The notes under the pieces were generated by a model. It made no database searches. It saw only the letters and a program-made list of their open reading frames with translations, and was not told the DNA's origin. The translations under genes and the position numbers were made by a program. A DNA stretch of 64,000 nt from Pedobacter sp. D749 (GTDB lineage Bacteria; Bacteroidota; Bacteroidia; Sphingobacteriales; Sphingobacteriaceae), in assembly GCF_019317285.1 (NCBI RefSeq), contig NZ_CP079218.1, positions 1,426,001 through 1,490,000 of the forward strand. The letters run 5' to 3'. Shown one piece after another: positions 33,585-42,912 of the stretch; position 1 is the stretch's first letter; each line of letters opens with the position of its first letter.

Positions 33585-34982
33585 ATGAAAAAGATATATT
33601 TCATTTTAAGTTTTGCATTTATGATGGCTTTTGCCGGGTGCAAAAAATACATAGATGTTAACTATGACCCCAACAGACCGATAGATGTTAAAGAATCGCT
33701 CATGCTGCCACCAGTACAGATGCTGATCTCCCAGAGCATCAATGCATCCGGTGATGGGAATTTAAGTGTAGTGCTTCAGCAATACCTGCAGGTAATGGCT
33801 CTGAACCAGGTAGCACCAAACTTCGGTACTTATCAGATGTACAATATTGACATGGATGGAGACTGGAATAATGTGTATGTAAGAACATTAAACAACCTTA
33901 ATTTATTAAAGATTAAAGCTGCTGCCAATGGCAATTTTAATTACGGTGCCATTGCTAAAATTCTTACAGCTTATACTTTGGGCTATGCAACAGATGCATG
34001 GGGAGATCTTCCTTACACTCAGGCTTTTTTAGGCGTAACACAGCCAACCCCGAAGTATGATAGTCAGCAGCAGATTTATGTTCAGATTCAGGCTTTATTG
34101 GATGATGGGATAGCTGATATTGCTAAAAATGCCAACATTAAACCAGGAAGCGACGATTACATTTATGCTGGCGATATGGCAAAGTGGAGAAAATTGGCTT
34201 ATACTTTAAAAGCACGTTATTACATGCACCTGAGTAAAGCACCAGGAAATACAGCTTCTGCGCAGGCACAGCTGGCTTTGACTGCATTAACTAATGGTAT
34301 GCAAAGCAACGATGATGATGCTAAAATTGCTTTCGGTGGTGCAGCGGGGGCAGAGAATCCATGGCAGCAGAATTTTTTACCAGGTACTACATTTGTGCTG
34401 GCCAACACCTTTGTTGATGCTTTTACTACCAGAAACGATCCAAGATTAAGCAAAATGGTTAAACCCGCCAAACAAACCGGTTTATATACGGGGCGGCAGA
34501 TTGGTTTAGACGAAATTGGAAGTCTGGAGGCTTACTCAATCCCTGCCGATTTTTACGCAGGTGCCAATGCCAATAATTACCTGGTAAATTACACCGAGGC
34601 ATTATTCATAAAAGCCGAAGCCACACTGGTAGTATCAGGTTTTGCAGCTGCACAACCTTTTTATCAGGATGGTATTAAACAGCACATGACTAAGGTAGGG
34701 GTGAGCGCAACTGATATGGATACCTACATTGCTTCGCGTGGAACACTCAGCAGTACAAATGCACTCCGTTTAATTATGGAAGAAAAGTCGGTTGCTAACT
34801 TTCTTAATGCTGAAAATTATACAGATTGGCGCCGTACCGGATTCCCGACTTTAACTAAAGTTAAAAATGCACTCTCTGAAATTCCAAGAAGGGTACTTTA
34901 TCCAAATAGCGAAATTACAGCAAACCCACAACCGCAACAAAAGGCTAAAATTACCGATAGGTTATGGTGGGATGTTAATTAA
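33585..34982 (+). CDS. SusD/RagB-family nutrient-binding outer membrane lipoprotein
   Basis: This 465-residue lipoprotein (lipobox Cys19 after MKKIYFILSFAFMMAFAG) resembles the SusD-like subgroup with segments AYTLGYATDAWGDLPYTQAF, YIYAGDMAKWRKLAYTLKAR, NYTEALFIKAEA and YTDWRRTGFPTL. It lies 25 bp downstream of the SusC gene and would form the lid of the SusC barrel, capturing substrate at the cell surface. TPR-like helices are implied by the family. A GTTA tetranucleotide run and a hairpin terminator follow. Confidence 0.92.
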   Translation: MKKIYFILSFAFMMAFAGCKKYIDVNYDPNRPIDVKESLMLPPVQMLISQSINASGDGNLSVVLQQYLQVMALNQVAPNFGTYQMYNIDMDGDWNNVYVRTLNNLNLLKIKAAANGNFNYGAIAKILTAYTLGYATDAWGDLPYTQAFLGVTQPTPKYDSQQQIYVQIQALLDDGIADIAKNANIKPGSDDYIYAGDMAKWRKLAYTLKARYYMHLSKAPGNTASAQAQLALTALTNGMQSNDDDAKIAFGGAAGAENPWQQNFLPGTTFVLANTFVDAFTTRNDPRLSKMVKPAKQTGLYTGRQIGLDEIGSLEAYSIPADFYAGANANNYLVNYTEALFIKAEATLVVSGFAAAQPFYQDGIKQHMTKVGVSATDMDTYIASRGTLSSTNALRLIMEEKSVANFLNAENYTDWRRTGFPTLTKVKNALSEIPRRVLYPNSEITANPQPQQKAKITDRLWWDVN

Positions 34983-34988
34983 ATAGAC

Positions 34989-35020
<32 letters not shown>

Positions 35021-35029
35021 ATGATGTTG

Positions 35030-35055
35030 AGGATACCCGATTGGGTATCCTTTTT
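35030..35055 (+). terminator. Intrinsic terminator of susCD operon
   Basis: AGGATACCC pairs with GGGTATCCT and is followed by TTTT, just downstream of the GTTA run. Confidence 0.85.
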
Positions 35056-35065
35056 CGGTTGTAAA

Positions 35066-35104
35066 AAAAAGCGCCAGTTCCCTTGTCGAAAACTGGCGCT
35101 TTTT
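35066..35104 (-). terminator. Intrinsic terminator of the OmpP1 operon
   Basis: AGCGCCAGTT pairs with AACTGGCGCT, flanked by A8 on the left and T5 on the right. Read on the minus strand it follows the porin stop codon and ends in a T run. Confidence 0.85.
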
Positions 35105-35126
35105 AATTATTTAAGAAATATTATTA

Positions 35127-36656
35127 TTAAAATCTCACACCGAAAGTTAAGAATACATTGTTCCTTTTACTTTTAACATCTGCAACAGGTTCTGTATAAT
35201 CGTCTAGCAGATATGGACTCGAACTGAAATTAGTTTTATAGTTCTGATAAGCTACGTCGAAATAATAGTTATCAATACGATATCCAAGCCCTCCAGTATA
35301 GTACTGACCCTGGTAAAACTTATTATCTCCACCTTTAACGCCGTTTCCATTTACACCGTAACCTGCACGTAAGCTTAATTCGTTGGTTACTTTTACTTCT
35401 GCACCAACTCTATAATTAACAGCTTCTTTATACGACGCTTTGATAAAAGCATTATTGTCGTTTATTGTTGATGGATCCGAGCCATTAGAAGCTGAAAAAC
35501 GCATTGAAGAATAATCTACATAATCCACATCAGCAGATATTAATGCAGTACCTGCAATTACATAACTGATACCTGCAGAAGCTTTTAACGGTGTACGCAA
35601 ATTGTAAGTAAATGAATAATATTGAGTTGGATTGTTCGATTGGGTTGGTCCGGTATTAGCATTTCCGGCAGTAGTAGCCTGTAAAGTCTCACTGGTATTG
35701 TCTTCAATGTTCATCCAGGTTGGTGTTTGGAAATTCAAACCAATCCTTAACTCACTAACCGGTCTGAAAATAGCACCTAATTTTAAATTGAATCCACCGC
35801 CTTTAGTTTCCTGGTTTCTAAAGTGGTTAAGACTGTAATTTTCATTTCCATTGTATGTAGGCACCGCATCACCATCATTATACGAGTTAACCACACCTGA
35901 TTCTGTGAAAGTAGCATCGCTGGTATATTTCACATTCACAAAACTGGCTGTTGCACCAAGATATACTTTGTTACCAAAATTTAATGCCCCTGCTACGTTA
36001 AATTCTGAGGTAGAACCTAAACGTGCTTCATCCCAGTTTTGTTTAAAATTAGCATTGTTATAGGGTTCTGCAGAAAATTTATTTGGAAAAGTAGGCGTGT
36101 TTTTATTAATTAAAAAACTGTTGTAAGCATCGCCTGCGATGCTGTTTGTTATGCCAGAATTATTGGCCTGATCTACGTAAGAATCCCTGATCGAGCTGTT
36201 TGTATTGGTACCGTTGTAACTGATGTTATTTAAAAAATCGTTATTGCGGGTATAGCTTAACCCAAATACTGTACTCACTAAACCTTTATCTACATCAGAT
36301 CCTTTCATTTTGGCAGCAGGGCTGTAAAACACTGCACCAATATTGTTCAGATTAATCTGACTTTTATTAGCTTTAGTATTATTCCCTAAATATCCGCTAT
36401 TATTCGATACTGAATTAAATTCTGGAGTAATGCTAAATTCCGATTTGGTAAATAAACCTAAACCCGCAGGGTTAGCATTAATTGAACCAATATCGCCACC
36501 AACACCAATTTGTGCGCCGCCCATTCCTTTAAACCTTGCCGAACTTCCATAATTGGTTTGCGAAAAACGGAACGCATCGGGTGCATAACTTTGGGCATAT
36601 GTTGTTCCCATAGCAGCTACTGTAGCTACTAGAGAAGCCAGGATGATTTTTTTCAT
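35127..36656 (-). CDS. OmpP1/FadL-family outer membrane transporter
   Basis: This 509-residue outer-membrane beta-barrel has a signal peptide (ending TTYAQ). The conserved N-terminal segment after cleavage (GSSARFKGMGGAQIGVGGDI, INANPAGLGLF) is typical of the FadL/TodX/OmpP1 family, which moves hydrophobic compounds such as fatty acids through the outer membrane. The chain ends in FGVRF, a barrel-terminal Phe. A Gly/Tyr-rich lipoprotein lies 21 bp upstream on the same strand, so the two probably form an operon with a strong terminator after the porin. Confidence 0.85.
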   Translation of the reverse strand: MKKIILASLVATVAAMGTTYAQSYAPDAFRFSQTNYGSSARFKGMGGAQIGVGGDIGSINANPAGLGLFTKSEFSITPEFNSVSNNSGYLGNNTKANKSQINLNNIGAVFYSPAAKMKGSDVDKGLVSTVFGLSYTRNNDFLNNISYNGTNTNSSIRDSYVDQANNSGITNSIAGDAYNSFLINKNTPTFPNKFSAEPYNNANFKQNWDEARLGSTSEFNVAGALNFGNKVYLGATASFVNVKYTSDATFTESGVVNSYNDGDAVPTYNGNENYSLNHFRNQETKGGGFNLKLGAIFRPVSELRIGLNFQTPTWMNIEDNTSETLQATTAGNANTGPTQSNNPTQYYSFTYNLRTPLKASAGISYVIAGTALISADVDYVDYSSMRFSASNGSDPSTINDNNAFIKASYKEAVNYRVGAEVKVTNELSLRAGYGVNGNGVKGGDNKFYQGQYYTGGLGYRIDNYYFDVAYQNYKTNFSSSPYLLDDYTEPVADVKSKRNNVFLTFGVRF

Positions 36657-36677
36657 TTGTGTGTTTAGATTTTATAA

Positions 36678-37688
36678 TTAACCTCTTCCAGCTCTTGATG
36701 GTCTTGAACCACCACCGCCTCCGCCGCCATTAGAACCGCCGCCGCCGCCATTTGATGGTGGAGGTGAATAACTTGGTCTGCTCTCTGTTCTTGCAGGAGG
36801 AGTATAACTCTCGTTTCTTGTAGGTCTGCTGCTTTGTGTACCTTGAGGTGAGTAACCATCATTCCTGGTAGGTCTGCCACTTTGATTTCCCTGGTTTTGA
36901 GTATAACCACCCTGGTTTCTTGTTGGTCTGCCTGCATTATTGTTTGGTGCATAAGATACACCGTTTGGATTGCTTACACCAGATCTACTTGGTCTGCCTA
37001 CGTTTCCCGCATTACCGTTTCCATATCTTGGCACGCCCCTGTCATTACTTCCAGGTCTGGGTCTATAACTTCCTCTGTTGGTATAAATGCCACCACCATA
37101 GTAGCCGCCTCCAATACCCCAGCCTCCGCCGTAGTATCCACCGCCACCCCAACCGTAACGGTCGTAGTATGAATTTGGTCCCCATGAGTTCCATCCGTAA
37201 GGATTGTTCCACCCGTAACCATAATTGCCATAATAGAACGGGTTATTCCAAATGCTTCCGTATCCATAACCGACACCGAATCCACCGCCCCAGCCACCTA
37301 AACCGTAACCGTTGCCCCAGCCCAATCCAATCCCTAAATAATTGGAGGGTCCGTAGCTGCTGCCGTAATAATAATTGTCAAAATATGGGTCATAGTAGCC
37401 TTGAAAGCTGTATCCATTATAAAAACGGTTTATCCTCGAAGAATAATCCATGTCGTAATATGGATTACTGGTGCCATAATATTCATCATATTCTTCCTGA
37501 CCCTGGGCCTGATATTGCTGGCCTTGTCGGTTCTGAGGTTGAGGTGCCATTTCCACCTCCCTGGCTTTCGCCACAGAATTGTAAACATCATCAGCAGGCT
37601 TAGTTTGAGCCAACTTTGATGTAGAGCATGAGGCCACCAACCCTGCAGCGGCAATCATGACAATGGGTAAAAATTTAATTGGTTTCAT
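36678..37688 (-). CDS. Gly/Tyr/Asn-rich low-complexity lipoprotein
   Basis: This 336-residue lipoprotein has its lipobox Cys at residue 21 (LPIVMIAAAGLVASC). Residues about 70-200 are dense in Tyr, Gly, Asn and Trp (phrases such as YYGGGWGIGGGYYGGG). Residues 215-310 contain degenerate repeats of (G/S)RP(T/S)RN spaced about 12-18 residues. A poly-Gly stretch precedes the basic end SRPSRAGRG. The composition is that of an intrinsically disordered, possibly phase-separating or adhesive, surface protein. The FadL-like porin follows in the same direction after 21 bp. Long open frames on the other strand here are shadows of the biased composition. Confidence 0.82.
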   Translation of the reverse strand: MKPIKFLPIVMIAAAGLVASCSTSKLAQTKPADDVYNSVAKAREVEMAPQPQNRQGQQYQAQGQEEYDEYYGTSNPYYDMDYSSRINRFYNGYSFQGYYDPYFDNYYYGSSYGPSNYLGIGLGWGNGYGLGGWGGGFGVGYGYGSIWNNPFYYGNYGYGWNNPYGWNSWGPNSYYDRYGWGGGGYYGGGWGIGGGYYGGGIYTNRGSYRPRPGSNDRGVPRYGNGNAGNVGRPSRSGVSNPNGVSYAPNNNAGRPTRNQGGYTQNQGNQSGRPTRNDGYSPQGTQSSRPTRNESYTPPARTESRPSYSPPPSNGGGGGSNGGGGGGGSRPSRAGRG

Positions 37689-37736
37689 TGTGTTTATATT
37701 TAGTTGTGTGTGTTCACGAATTTAATAAACAAGTTC

Positions 37737-37744
37737 CAAAAGTA
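37737..37744 (-). promoter_or_regulatory. Probable -7 element of the lipoprotein-porin operon
   Basis: On the minus strand TACTTTTG matches TAnnTTTG, 48 nt upstream of the lipoprotein start. No clear -33 element was found. Confidence 0.4.
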
Positions 37745-37827
37745 GTTAATTCCTAACTATTTACTTATTCTAAAAATGTTAAATCACAATTGATATTAAT
37801 TGTTGATCGTTTGTAGGCATAAATTTA

Positions 37828-37835
37828 TAAATTTG
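37828..37835 (+). promoter_or_regulatory. Probable -7 element of proS promoter
   Basis: TAAATTTG matches TAnnTTTG, 51 nt upstream of the chosen proS ATG. It lies inside the longest possible reading frame, which argues that translation starts at the internal ATG at 37887. Confidence 0.5.
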
Positions 37836-37886
37836 CCATCGAATTTTACACTTTTTAACTTACAAATTACGTTCCAAATACATAAG

Positions 37887-39359
37887 ATGAGCAAAGAAAT
37901 TACAAGTAGAGAAGCCGATTATTCCCAGTGGTATAATGATATTGTGTTAAAAGCAGATTTAGCAGAGCACTCTGCTGTGCGTGGTTGCATGGTTATAAAG
38001 CCAAATGGCTATGCTATATGGGAAAAAATGCAGGCAATACTGGATAAAATGTTTAAGGATACAGGGCATCAAAATGCCTACTTTCCATTATTCATCCCAA
38101 AGTCATTTTTCTCTAAGGAAGCCTCTCATGTTGAGGGGTTTGCGACAGAATGTGCAGTTGTAACACATTACCGGTTAAAAAATGACGGTAATGGAAATAT
38201 CGTAGTTGATGAAACTGCCAAATTGGAAGAAGAATTAATTGTTCGCCCTACATCTGAAACCATCATTTGGAATACTTATAAAGGCTGGATCCAGTCATAC
38301 CGTGATTTACCCATACTCATCAATCAATGGGCCAATGTGGTAAGATGGGAAATGCGCACCAGATTGTTTCTGCGTACTGCCGAATTTTTGTGGCAAGAAG
38401 GGCATACTGCACATGCTACAGCTGAAGAGGCAATTGAGGAAACAGAACGTATGTTGCATATCTACGCCGATTTTGCCGAAAACTGGTTAGCCGTTCCAGT
38501 TATCAGGGGACGTAAATCGCCAAATGAACGCTTTGCAGGAGCTTTAGATACTTATTGTATTGAGGCTTTAATGCAGGATGGTAAAGCTTTACAAGCAGGA
38601 ACATCTCACTTTTTAGGTCAGAATTTTGCAAAAGCCTTTGATGTTAAATTTACAGGTAAAGATGGAAAATTAGATCATGTTTGGGCTACTTCGTGGGGCG
38701 TTTCTACACGTTTAATGGGGGCATTAATTATGGCTCACAGTGATGATTCAGGATTGATTATTCCACCAAAACTGGCACCAATTCAGGTGGTTATTGTTCC
38801 GATTTATAAAGGGGATGAAGATTTAGCCAAAATATCAACTTATGTAAATGAATTAACCATGCGTTTAAAAGGATTAGGCGTTTCGGTGAAATATGATGAC
38901 AGGGATACACAACGCCCGGGATTTAAATTTGCTGACTATGAACTAAAAGGTGTGCCGATCCGTATAGCAATAGGTGGCCGTGATTTGGAGAATAAAACGG
39001 TAGAAATTGCCCGCAGGGATACCAAATTAAAGCAGACCATACCTCAGGAAGGATTGGATATTTACATCGTAAAACTGTTGGAAGATATTCAGCAAAGTAT
39101 GTTCAACAAAGCATTAGCTTATCGTGATGAGCATATTACTGAAGCTAACAGTTACGAAGAGTTTCAGGAATTGTTAGATACAAAAGCTGGTTTTATTTCA
39201 GCACATTGGGACGGAACGCCAGAAACGGAACAAAAAATAAAAGAAGAAACGAAAGCAACGATACGTTGTATTCCTTTAGATAATAAACTGGAAGATGGGG
39301 TTTGTATTTATTCAGGCAAACCATCGATCCAGAGAGTGTTGTTTGCAAGAGCTTATTAG
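37887..39359 (+). CDS. proS: Prolyl-tRNA synthetase, archaeal/eukaryotic-like class
   Basis: This 490-residue class II synthetase charges tRNA-Pro. It is of the short form without the bacterial editing insertion: motif 2 [20 protein letters not shown], substrate region [15 protein letters not shown], motif 3 within [20 protein letters not shown], and anticodon-binding domain from about residue 290 ([17 protein letters not shown]). The ATG at 37887 fits the family N-terminus [19 protein letters not shown]. This type is the usual one in Bacteroidota. Two tRNA-Pro genes occur at 61.4-61.6 kb in this window. Confidence 0.95.
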   Translation: MSKEITSREADYSQWYNDIVLKADLAEHSAVRGCMVIKPNGYAIWEKMQAILDKMFKDTGHQNAYFPLFIPKSFFSKEASHVEGFATECAVVTHYRLKNDGNGNIVVDETAKLEEELIVRPTSETIIWNTYKGWIQSYRDLPILINQWANVVRWEMRTRLFLRTAEFLWQEGHTAHATAEEAIEETERMLHIYADFAENWLAVPVIRGRKSPNERFAGALDTYCIEALMQDGKALQAGTSHFLGQNFAKAFDVKFTGKDGKLDHVWATSWGVSTRLMGALIMAHSDDSGLIIPPKLAPIQVVIVPIYKGDEDLAKISTYVNELTMRLKGLGVSVKYDDRDTQRPGFKFADYELKGVPIRIAIGGRDLENKTVEIARRDTKLKQTIPQEGLDIYIVKLLEDIQQSMFNKALAYRDEHITEANSYEEFQELLDTKAGFISAHWDGTPETEQKIKEETKATIRCIPLDNKLEDGVCIYSGKPSIQRVLFARAY

Positions 39360-39368
39360 GTAGGTTTT

Positions 39369-39450
39369 AGATATGAGATTTGAGAAGAAATATAAATCTC
39401 ATATCTATTGTCTCAAATCTCATGTCTATTGTCTCAAATCTCAAATTAAA
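39369..39450. repeat. Iterated CTCATATCTATTGTCTCAAAT phrase repeat with hairpin
   Basis: A 13-bp stem AGATATGAGATTT with AAATCTCATATCT (39369-39381 / 39394-39406) is followed by two near-copies of TCTATTGTCTCAAATCTCA. The block occupies the whole gap between proS and the next gene and may form the mRNA leader. It resembles in style, but not in sequence, the phrase repeats at 9.5 kb and 49.5 kb. Confidence 0.65.
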
Positions 39451-39454
39451 AAAA

Positions 39455-40594
39455 ATGAAATTCGCAACTAAAGCCATCCATGCAGGCCAGGAGCCTGATC
39501 CAACAACAGGTGCTGTAATGACACCCATATATCAAACCTCTACCTATTGGCAAAAATCTCCCGGAGATAACAAAGGGTACGAGTATTCGAGAGGGACCAA
39601 TCCAACGCGTAAAGCTTTGGAAGATTGTTTGGCTGCTTTGGAAAATGCTAAATATGGTTTGGCATTTTCGAGTGGAATGGGTGCTACGGATGCTGTACTA
39701 AAATTATTGCAGCCAGGTGATGAAGTAATTACCGGAAATGACCTTTATGGTGGTTCTTACCGTATTTTTACTAAAATATATACCAAATACGGAATTAAAT
39801 TTCATTTTCTGGATCTTTCTAAACCAGAGAATATGCTGCCGTACATTAACGATAAAACGAAACTGGTATGGATTGAAACGCCAACCAACCCAACCATGCA
39901 GATTATCGACATTGAAGGGGTAGCAAAAATCACTAAAGAGAAAAATTTAATCCTAACGGTTGACAATACTTTTGCTTCGCCATATCTGCAAAACCCTATC
40001 GATTTAGGTGCTGATATTGTGATGCACTCGGTAACCAAATATATTGGCGGTCACTCTGATGTGGTAATGGGCGCTTTGGTAACCAATGATGAGCAATTGT
40101 ATAAAGACCTTTGGTTTATTTACAATGCTTGCGGTGCAACGCCAGGTCCGCAAGATGCTTTTTTGGTTTTGAGAGGGATTAAAACACTTCATTTAAGGAT
40201 GAAAGCACATTGCGAAAACGGCGAACGCATTGCGCACTATTTAAAAACACATCCAAAAGTTGATAAAATCTATTGGCCGGGTTTCGAAGATCATCCTAAC
40301 CATGATGTAGCTAAAAAACAGATGCGTGGCTTTGGAGGTATGATTTCGATTACCTTGAAAGGCGCTGATCTGGAAGAAACATTTAGGATCTCCTCTAATT
40401 TTAAGGTGTTTACCCTTGCCGAATCTTTAGGTGGGGTAGAATCACTGATCAATCACCCGGCTACTATGACACATGGTTCTATTCCGAAAGAGGAAAGAGA
40501 AAAAGTTGGTGTTACCGATAACTTACTTCGTTTAAGTGTTGGGGTAGAAGATATCGATGATCTTTTAGAAGACCTGGAAAAGGCATTGGCATAA
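39455..40594 (+). CDS. Cystathionine gamma-synthase/gamma-lyase family PLP enzyme
   Basis: This 379-residue member of the Cys/Met metabolism PLP-dependent family has the PLP lysine near residue 195 in HSVTKYIGGHSD. Other marks are QTSTYW, YEYSRGTNPTRKALE, LDLSKPENM, ETPTNPTMQIIDIEG and SLGGVESLINHPATMTH. The likely reactions are gamma-elimination or replacement on homocysteine/cystathionine or O-acyl-homoserine in transsulfuration. Sequence alone does not separate synthase from lyase. The ATG at 39455 starts the usual MKFATKAIHAG; upstream in-frame codons are encoded by the phrase repeat and are rejected. Confidence 0.9.
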   Translation: MKFATKAIHAGQEPDPTTGAVMTPIYQTSTYWQKSPGDNKGYEYSRGTNPTRKALEDCLAALENAKYGLAFSSGMGATDAVLKLLQPGDEVITGNDLYGGSYRIFTKIYTKYGIKFHFLDLSKPENMLPYINDKTKLVWIETPTNPTMQIIDIEGVAKITKEKNLILTVDNTFASPYLQNPIDLGADIVMHSVTKYIGGHSDVVMGALVTNDEQLYKDLWFIYNACGATPGPQDAFLVLRGIKTLHLRMKAHCENGERIAHYLKTHPKVDKIYWPGFEDHPNHDVAKKQMRGFGGMISITLKGADLEETFRISSNFKVFTLAESLGGVESLINHPATMTHGSIPKEEREKVGVTDNLLRLSVGVEDIDDLLEDLEKALA

Positions 40595-40603
40595 AATTTC
40601 AAT

Positions 40604-40636
40604 CGGGCATTATGATCAGCATTTGCCCGGTTTTTT
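40604..40636 (+). terminator. Intrinsic terminator after the PLP enzyme
   Basis: CGGGCA (40604-40609) pairs with TGCCCG (40624-40629), extendable by further A-T pairs, and is followed by GTTTTTT. Confidence 0.75.
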
Positions 40637-40811
40637 ATTTTTTTGTAAAGCCAGTTCTATTCTATAATTAATATTTGTCCCGGCTTTACACTAAATATTT
40701 TTTGTTGAAGCGCCTGCTTCATTAAAATCTGCAAAACAAAAAAGGATACCGTTTCAATCCGGTTTAGGTGGCCAGTGTTGTGCTGCTATTTTTGTTTAAA
40801 TAATTACTGAT

Positions 40812-41663
40812 ATGCAATTTCTGGAGCTGAAGAATTTTCTTGATAGCAAAGTTGAACAATATAACCAGCCTAATTTTATAGCAAACGATCCGGTTTGTAT
40901 TCCGCATCTTTTTGAGAAAAAGCAGGATATTGAAATTTCGGGTTTTTTTGCTGCGGTTTTGGCCTGGGGGCAACGGAAAACAATTATCAATAAATGCGGG
41001 GAGTTGCTTGACAGGATGGATAATGCACCGTACGATTTTGTGCTAAACCATAGTGATGATGATTTAAAGCGTTTGCTGAATTTTAAACACCGCACCTTTA
41101 ACGATACGGATCTGCTTTATTTTATTTCGTTTTTTAAACAGCATTATGAAAATTTCGAAAGCCTGGAGCAGGCTTTTATTCCCAAACAGGATATTTATAG
41201 AGCGGAATACCTGGAGATTTCTTCAACAGAGCGAAGCATAGAGGTTTCTTCTGAAGTTTGTTACACCGCCGATCTTAATTTTTCAATAGAGCAGGCATTG
41301 AACCATTTCAGGTCCTATTTCTTCTCCTTGGAAGATTTTCCGCACCGTACCAGGAAACATATCTCTTCGCCGCAACAAAAATCGACCTGCAAACGCTTGA
41401 ACATGTTTTTAAGGTGGATGGTAAGAACTGATAATAAAGGTGTCGATTTTGGGATCTGGAATACGCTAAACCCTAAAGATCTGATTTGCCCATGTGACGT
41501 GCACGTAGACAGGGTTGGGCGCTTGCTCGGTCTCATTAACCGGAAGCAAACGGATTGGTTAACCGCCGTAGAACTAACCACCCATTTAAGAGCGTTTGAT
41601 CCTTTAGATCCGGTTAAATATGACTTTGCTTTATTTGGTCTTGGTGTTGAAAAGGAGTTTTAA
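40812..41663 (+). CDS. TIGR02757/DUF2400 family protein
   Basis: This 283-residue protein belongs to the TIGR02757 (DUF2400) family, found in Bacteroidota and some other bacteria. Signature segments are SGFFAAVLAWGQRKTIINK, FKHRTFNDTD, KRLNMFLRWMVRTDNKGVDFGIW and ICPCDVHVDRVGRLLGL. The fold resembles helix-hairpin-helix DNA glycosylases, but no enzymatic function is established. It is cytosolic. It lies 148 bp after a hairpin terminator and is separately transcribed. Confidence 0.85.
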   Translation: MQFLELKNFLDSKVEQYNQPNFIANDPVCIPHLFEKKQDIEISGFFAAVLAWGQRKTIINKCGELLDRMDNAPYDFVLNHSDDDLKRLLNFKHRTFNDTDLLYFISFFKQHYENFESLEQAFIPKQDIYRAEYLEISSTERSIEVSSEVCYTADLNFSIEQALNHFRSYFFSLEDFPHRTRKHISSPQQKSTCKRLNMFLRWMVRTDNKGVDFGIWNTLNPKDLICPCDVHVDRVGRLLGLINRKQTDWLTAVELTTHLRAFDPLDPVKYDFALFGLGVEKEF

Positions 41664-41777
41664 GCTGTTTTTAAATTATTAATAAATAAAACTTCTTTTT
41701 TAAAATCAATGTTCTTATTATTACGTAATAATTCTCTTATTTAAAAGCGAGGATCGTCTATCCAAGCAGTAATTTTT

Positions 41778-42392
41778 ATGATCGCAGTTAACTTGTCTGA
41801 TGAGGAGAGGTGGAAGGAATACAATAATTTTTCACCTTTAATTGATGTTTTTAAAAAGTTTCATCCACTAAATGATGAAATAGAAAGGCGGATTAACCAA
41901 CATACATTTCCCATTAGTTATAAGAAGAATAAATACCTGCTTTCGCCAGTTGACCGCAATAAATTCTTGTTTTTGATTGTAAAAGGGGTGGTAAGGGGAT
42001 TTATAAAAGATGGAAGCACGGAAATTACCACCTGGATTTCAAAAGAAAACGAAGTGGTAGGAACGATACGTAATTTATGGGGGGAAGGCGATTCGGAAGA
42101 GTATTTGCAGGCATTGGAAGATGTAGATTTAATTGCTATTCCGCATGTTTTATCAGATTACCTGTTTGAAAACTTCACTGAAGCCAACATTGTAGGCAGG
42201 AAAATGATGGAGTTATATTACCGCTCGGCAGAGGAGCGTGCTTATCTTTGTAGAATTTCTTCTGCTGAAAAAAGATATAAACGATTCCTGGCTTCTTTCC
42301 CTGACCTGATAAACCGCGTTTCTTTAAAACACATTGCATCTTTTCTGGCCATCAGGCTGGAAACACTCAGTCGTATCCGGGCTAAGCTCTAA
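41778..42392 (+). CDS. Crp/Fnr-family transcriptional regulator
   Basis: This 204-residue protein has an N-terminal cyclic-nucleotide-binding-like jelly roll (YLLSPVDRNKFLFLIVKGVVRG, then TTWISKENEVVGTI) and a C-terminal winged helix reading RVSLKHIASFLAIRLETLSRIR, the standard Crp-type recognition helix region. The cAMP-contact residues are not evident, as is usual for Bacteroidota members that may bind other ligands or none. It stands alone between two intergenic gaps. Confidence 0.85.
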   Translation: MIAVNLSDEERWKEYNNFSPLIDVFKKFHPLNDEIERRINQHTFPISYKKNKYLLSPVDRNKFLFLIVKGVVRGFIKDGSTEITTWISKENEVVGTIRNLWGEGDSEEYLQALEDVDLIAIPHVLSDYLFENFTEANIVGRKMMELYYRSAEERAYLCRISSAEKRYKRFLASFPDLINRVSLKHIASFLAIRLETLSRIRAKL

Positions 42393-42912
42393 TCATTACC
42401 AATAGAATAGGGGGCAACCCATCACCATTCTTTTTTCATCTGAAGTTTGGTGCTTAAAATTATTCTGTGTTGCTGATCATATAGCGTCATCGGGTGTTGC
42501 TCAAGTCGATAGTTTGACAATAGTAACAGCTGTGCAATTTGATTAGGCGTTCAAGGTATCATTACTTCTTGAATATTAAAATTGCCACAATATCTTAGCA
42601 TTGACTACAGGTTTAAGAGCTTTGGTATTAAATTATAGTATTATGACATTTGGTAATACTATTTTGACCGTTAACAGTTGCTGTTATACTTACGATTTCT
42701 CAGTTGGCTATTAATAGGTTATAGGTGTGGAATTCATGAGATTTTCTAATCATATTCGTCCATTCAGTCAAACATTATATTGGCAACCCTTATGTTTTAT
42801 TAACAAAATTACTGAATTGTGTATAATAATATTTACATTTTTTACCGAAAAATTAGCTACAATTGCGTAAAAAAATAACTTTTTACTAACTTGCGCAATA
42901 TCCTTAATTATA
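42393..42912. other. 520-bp intergenic region, no gene recognised
   Basis: This is an AT-rich stretch between the Crp-like gene and the response regulator. I find no convincing ORF (one 23-codon ATG frame at about 42643 looks random), no terminator with a T run and no repeat. It may hold regulatory sites for the downstream regulator. Confidence 0.5.

Noticed and set aside
30551..34982. SusCD pair as part of a polysaccharide-utilisation locus
   Set aside because: No glycoside hydrolase, lyase, hybrid two-component system or ECF/anti-sigma pair adjoins; the substrate cannot be inferred.
36665..37654. Long open frames on both strands over the Gly/Tyr-rich lipoprotein
   Set aside because: They come from the biased codon content of the real minus-strand gene 36678-37688, which has a lipoprotein signal peptide; the others have no signal, start context or domain.
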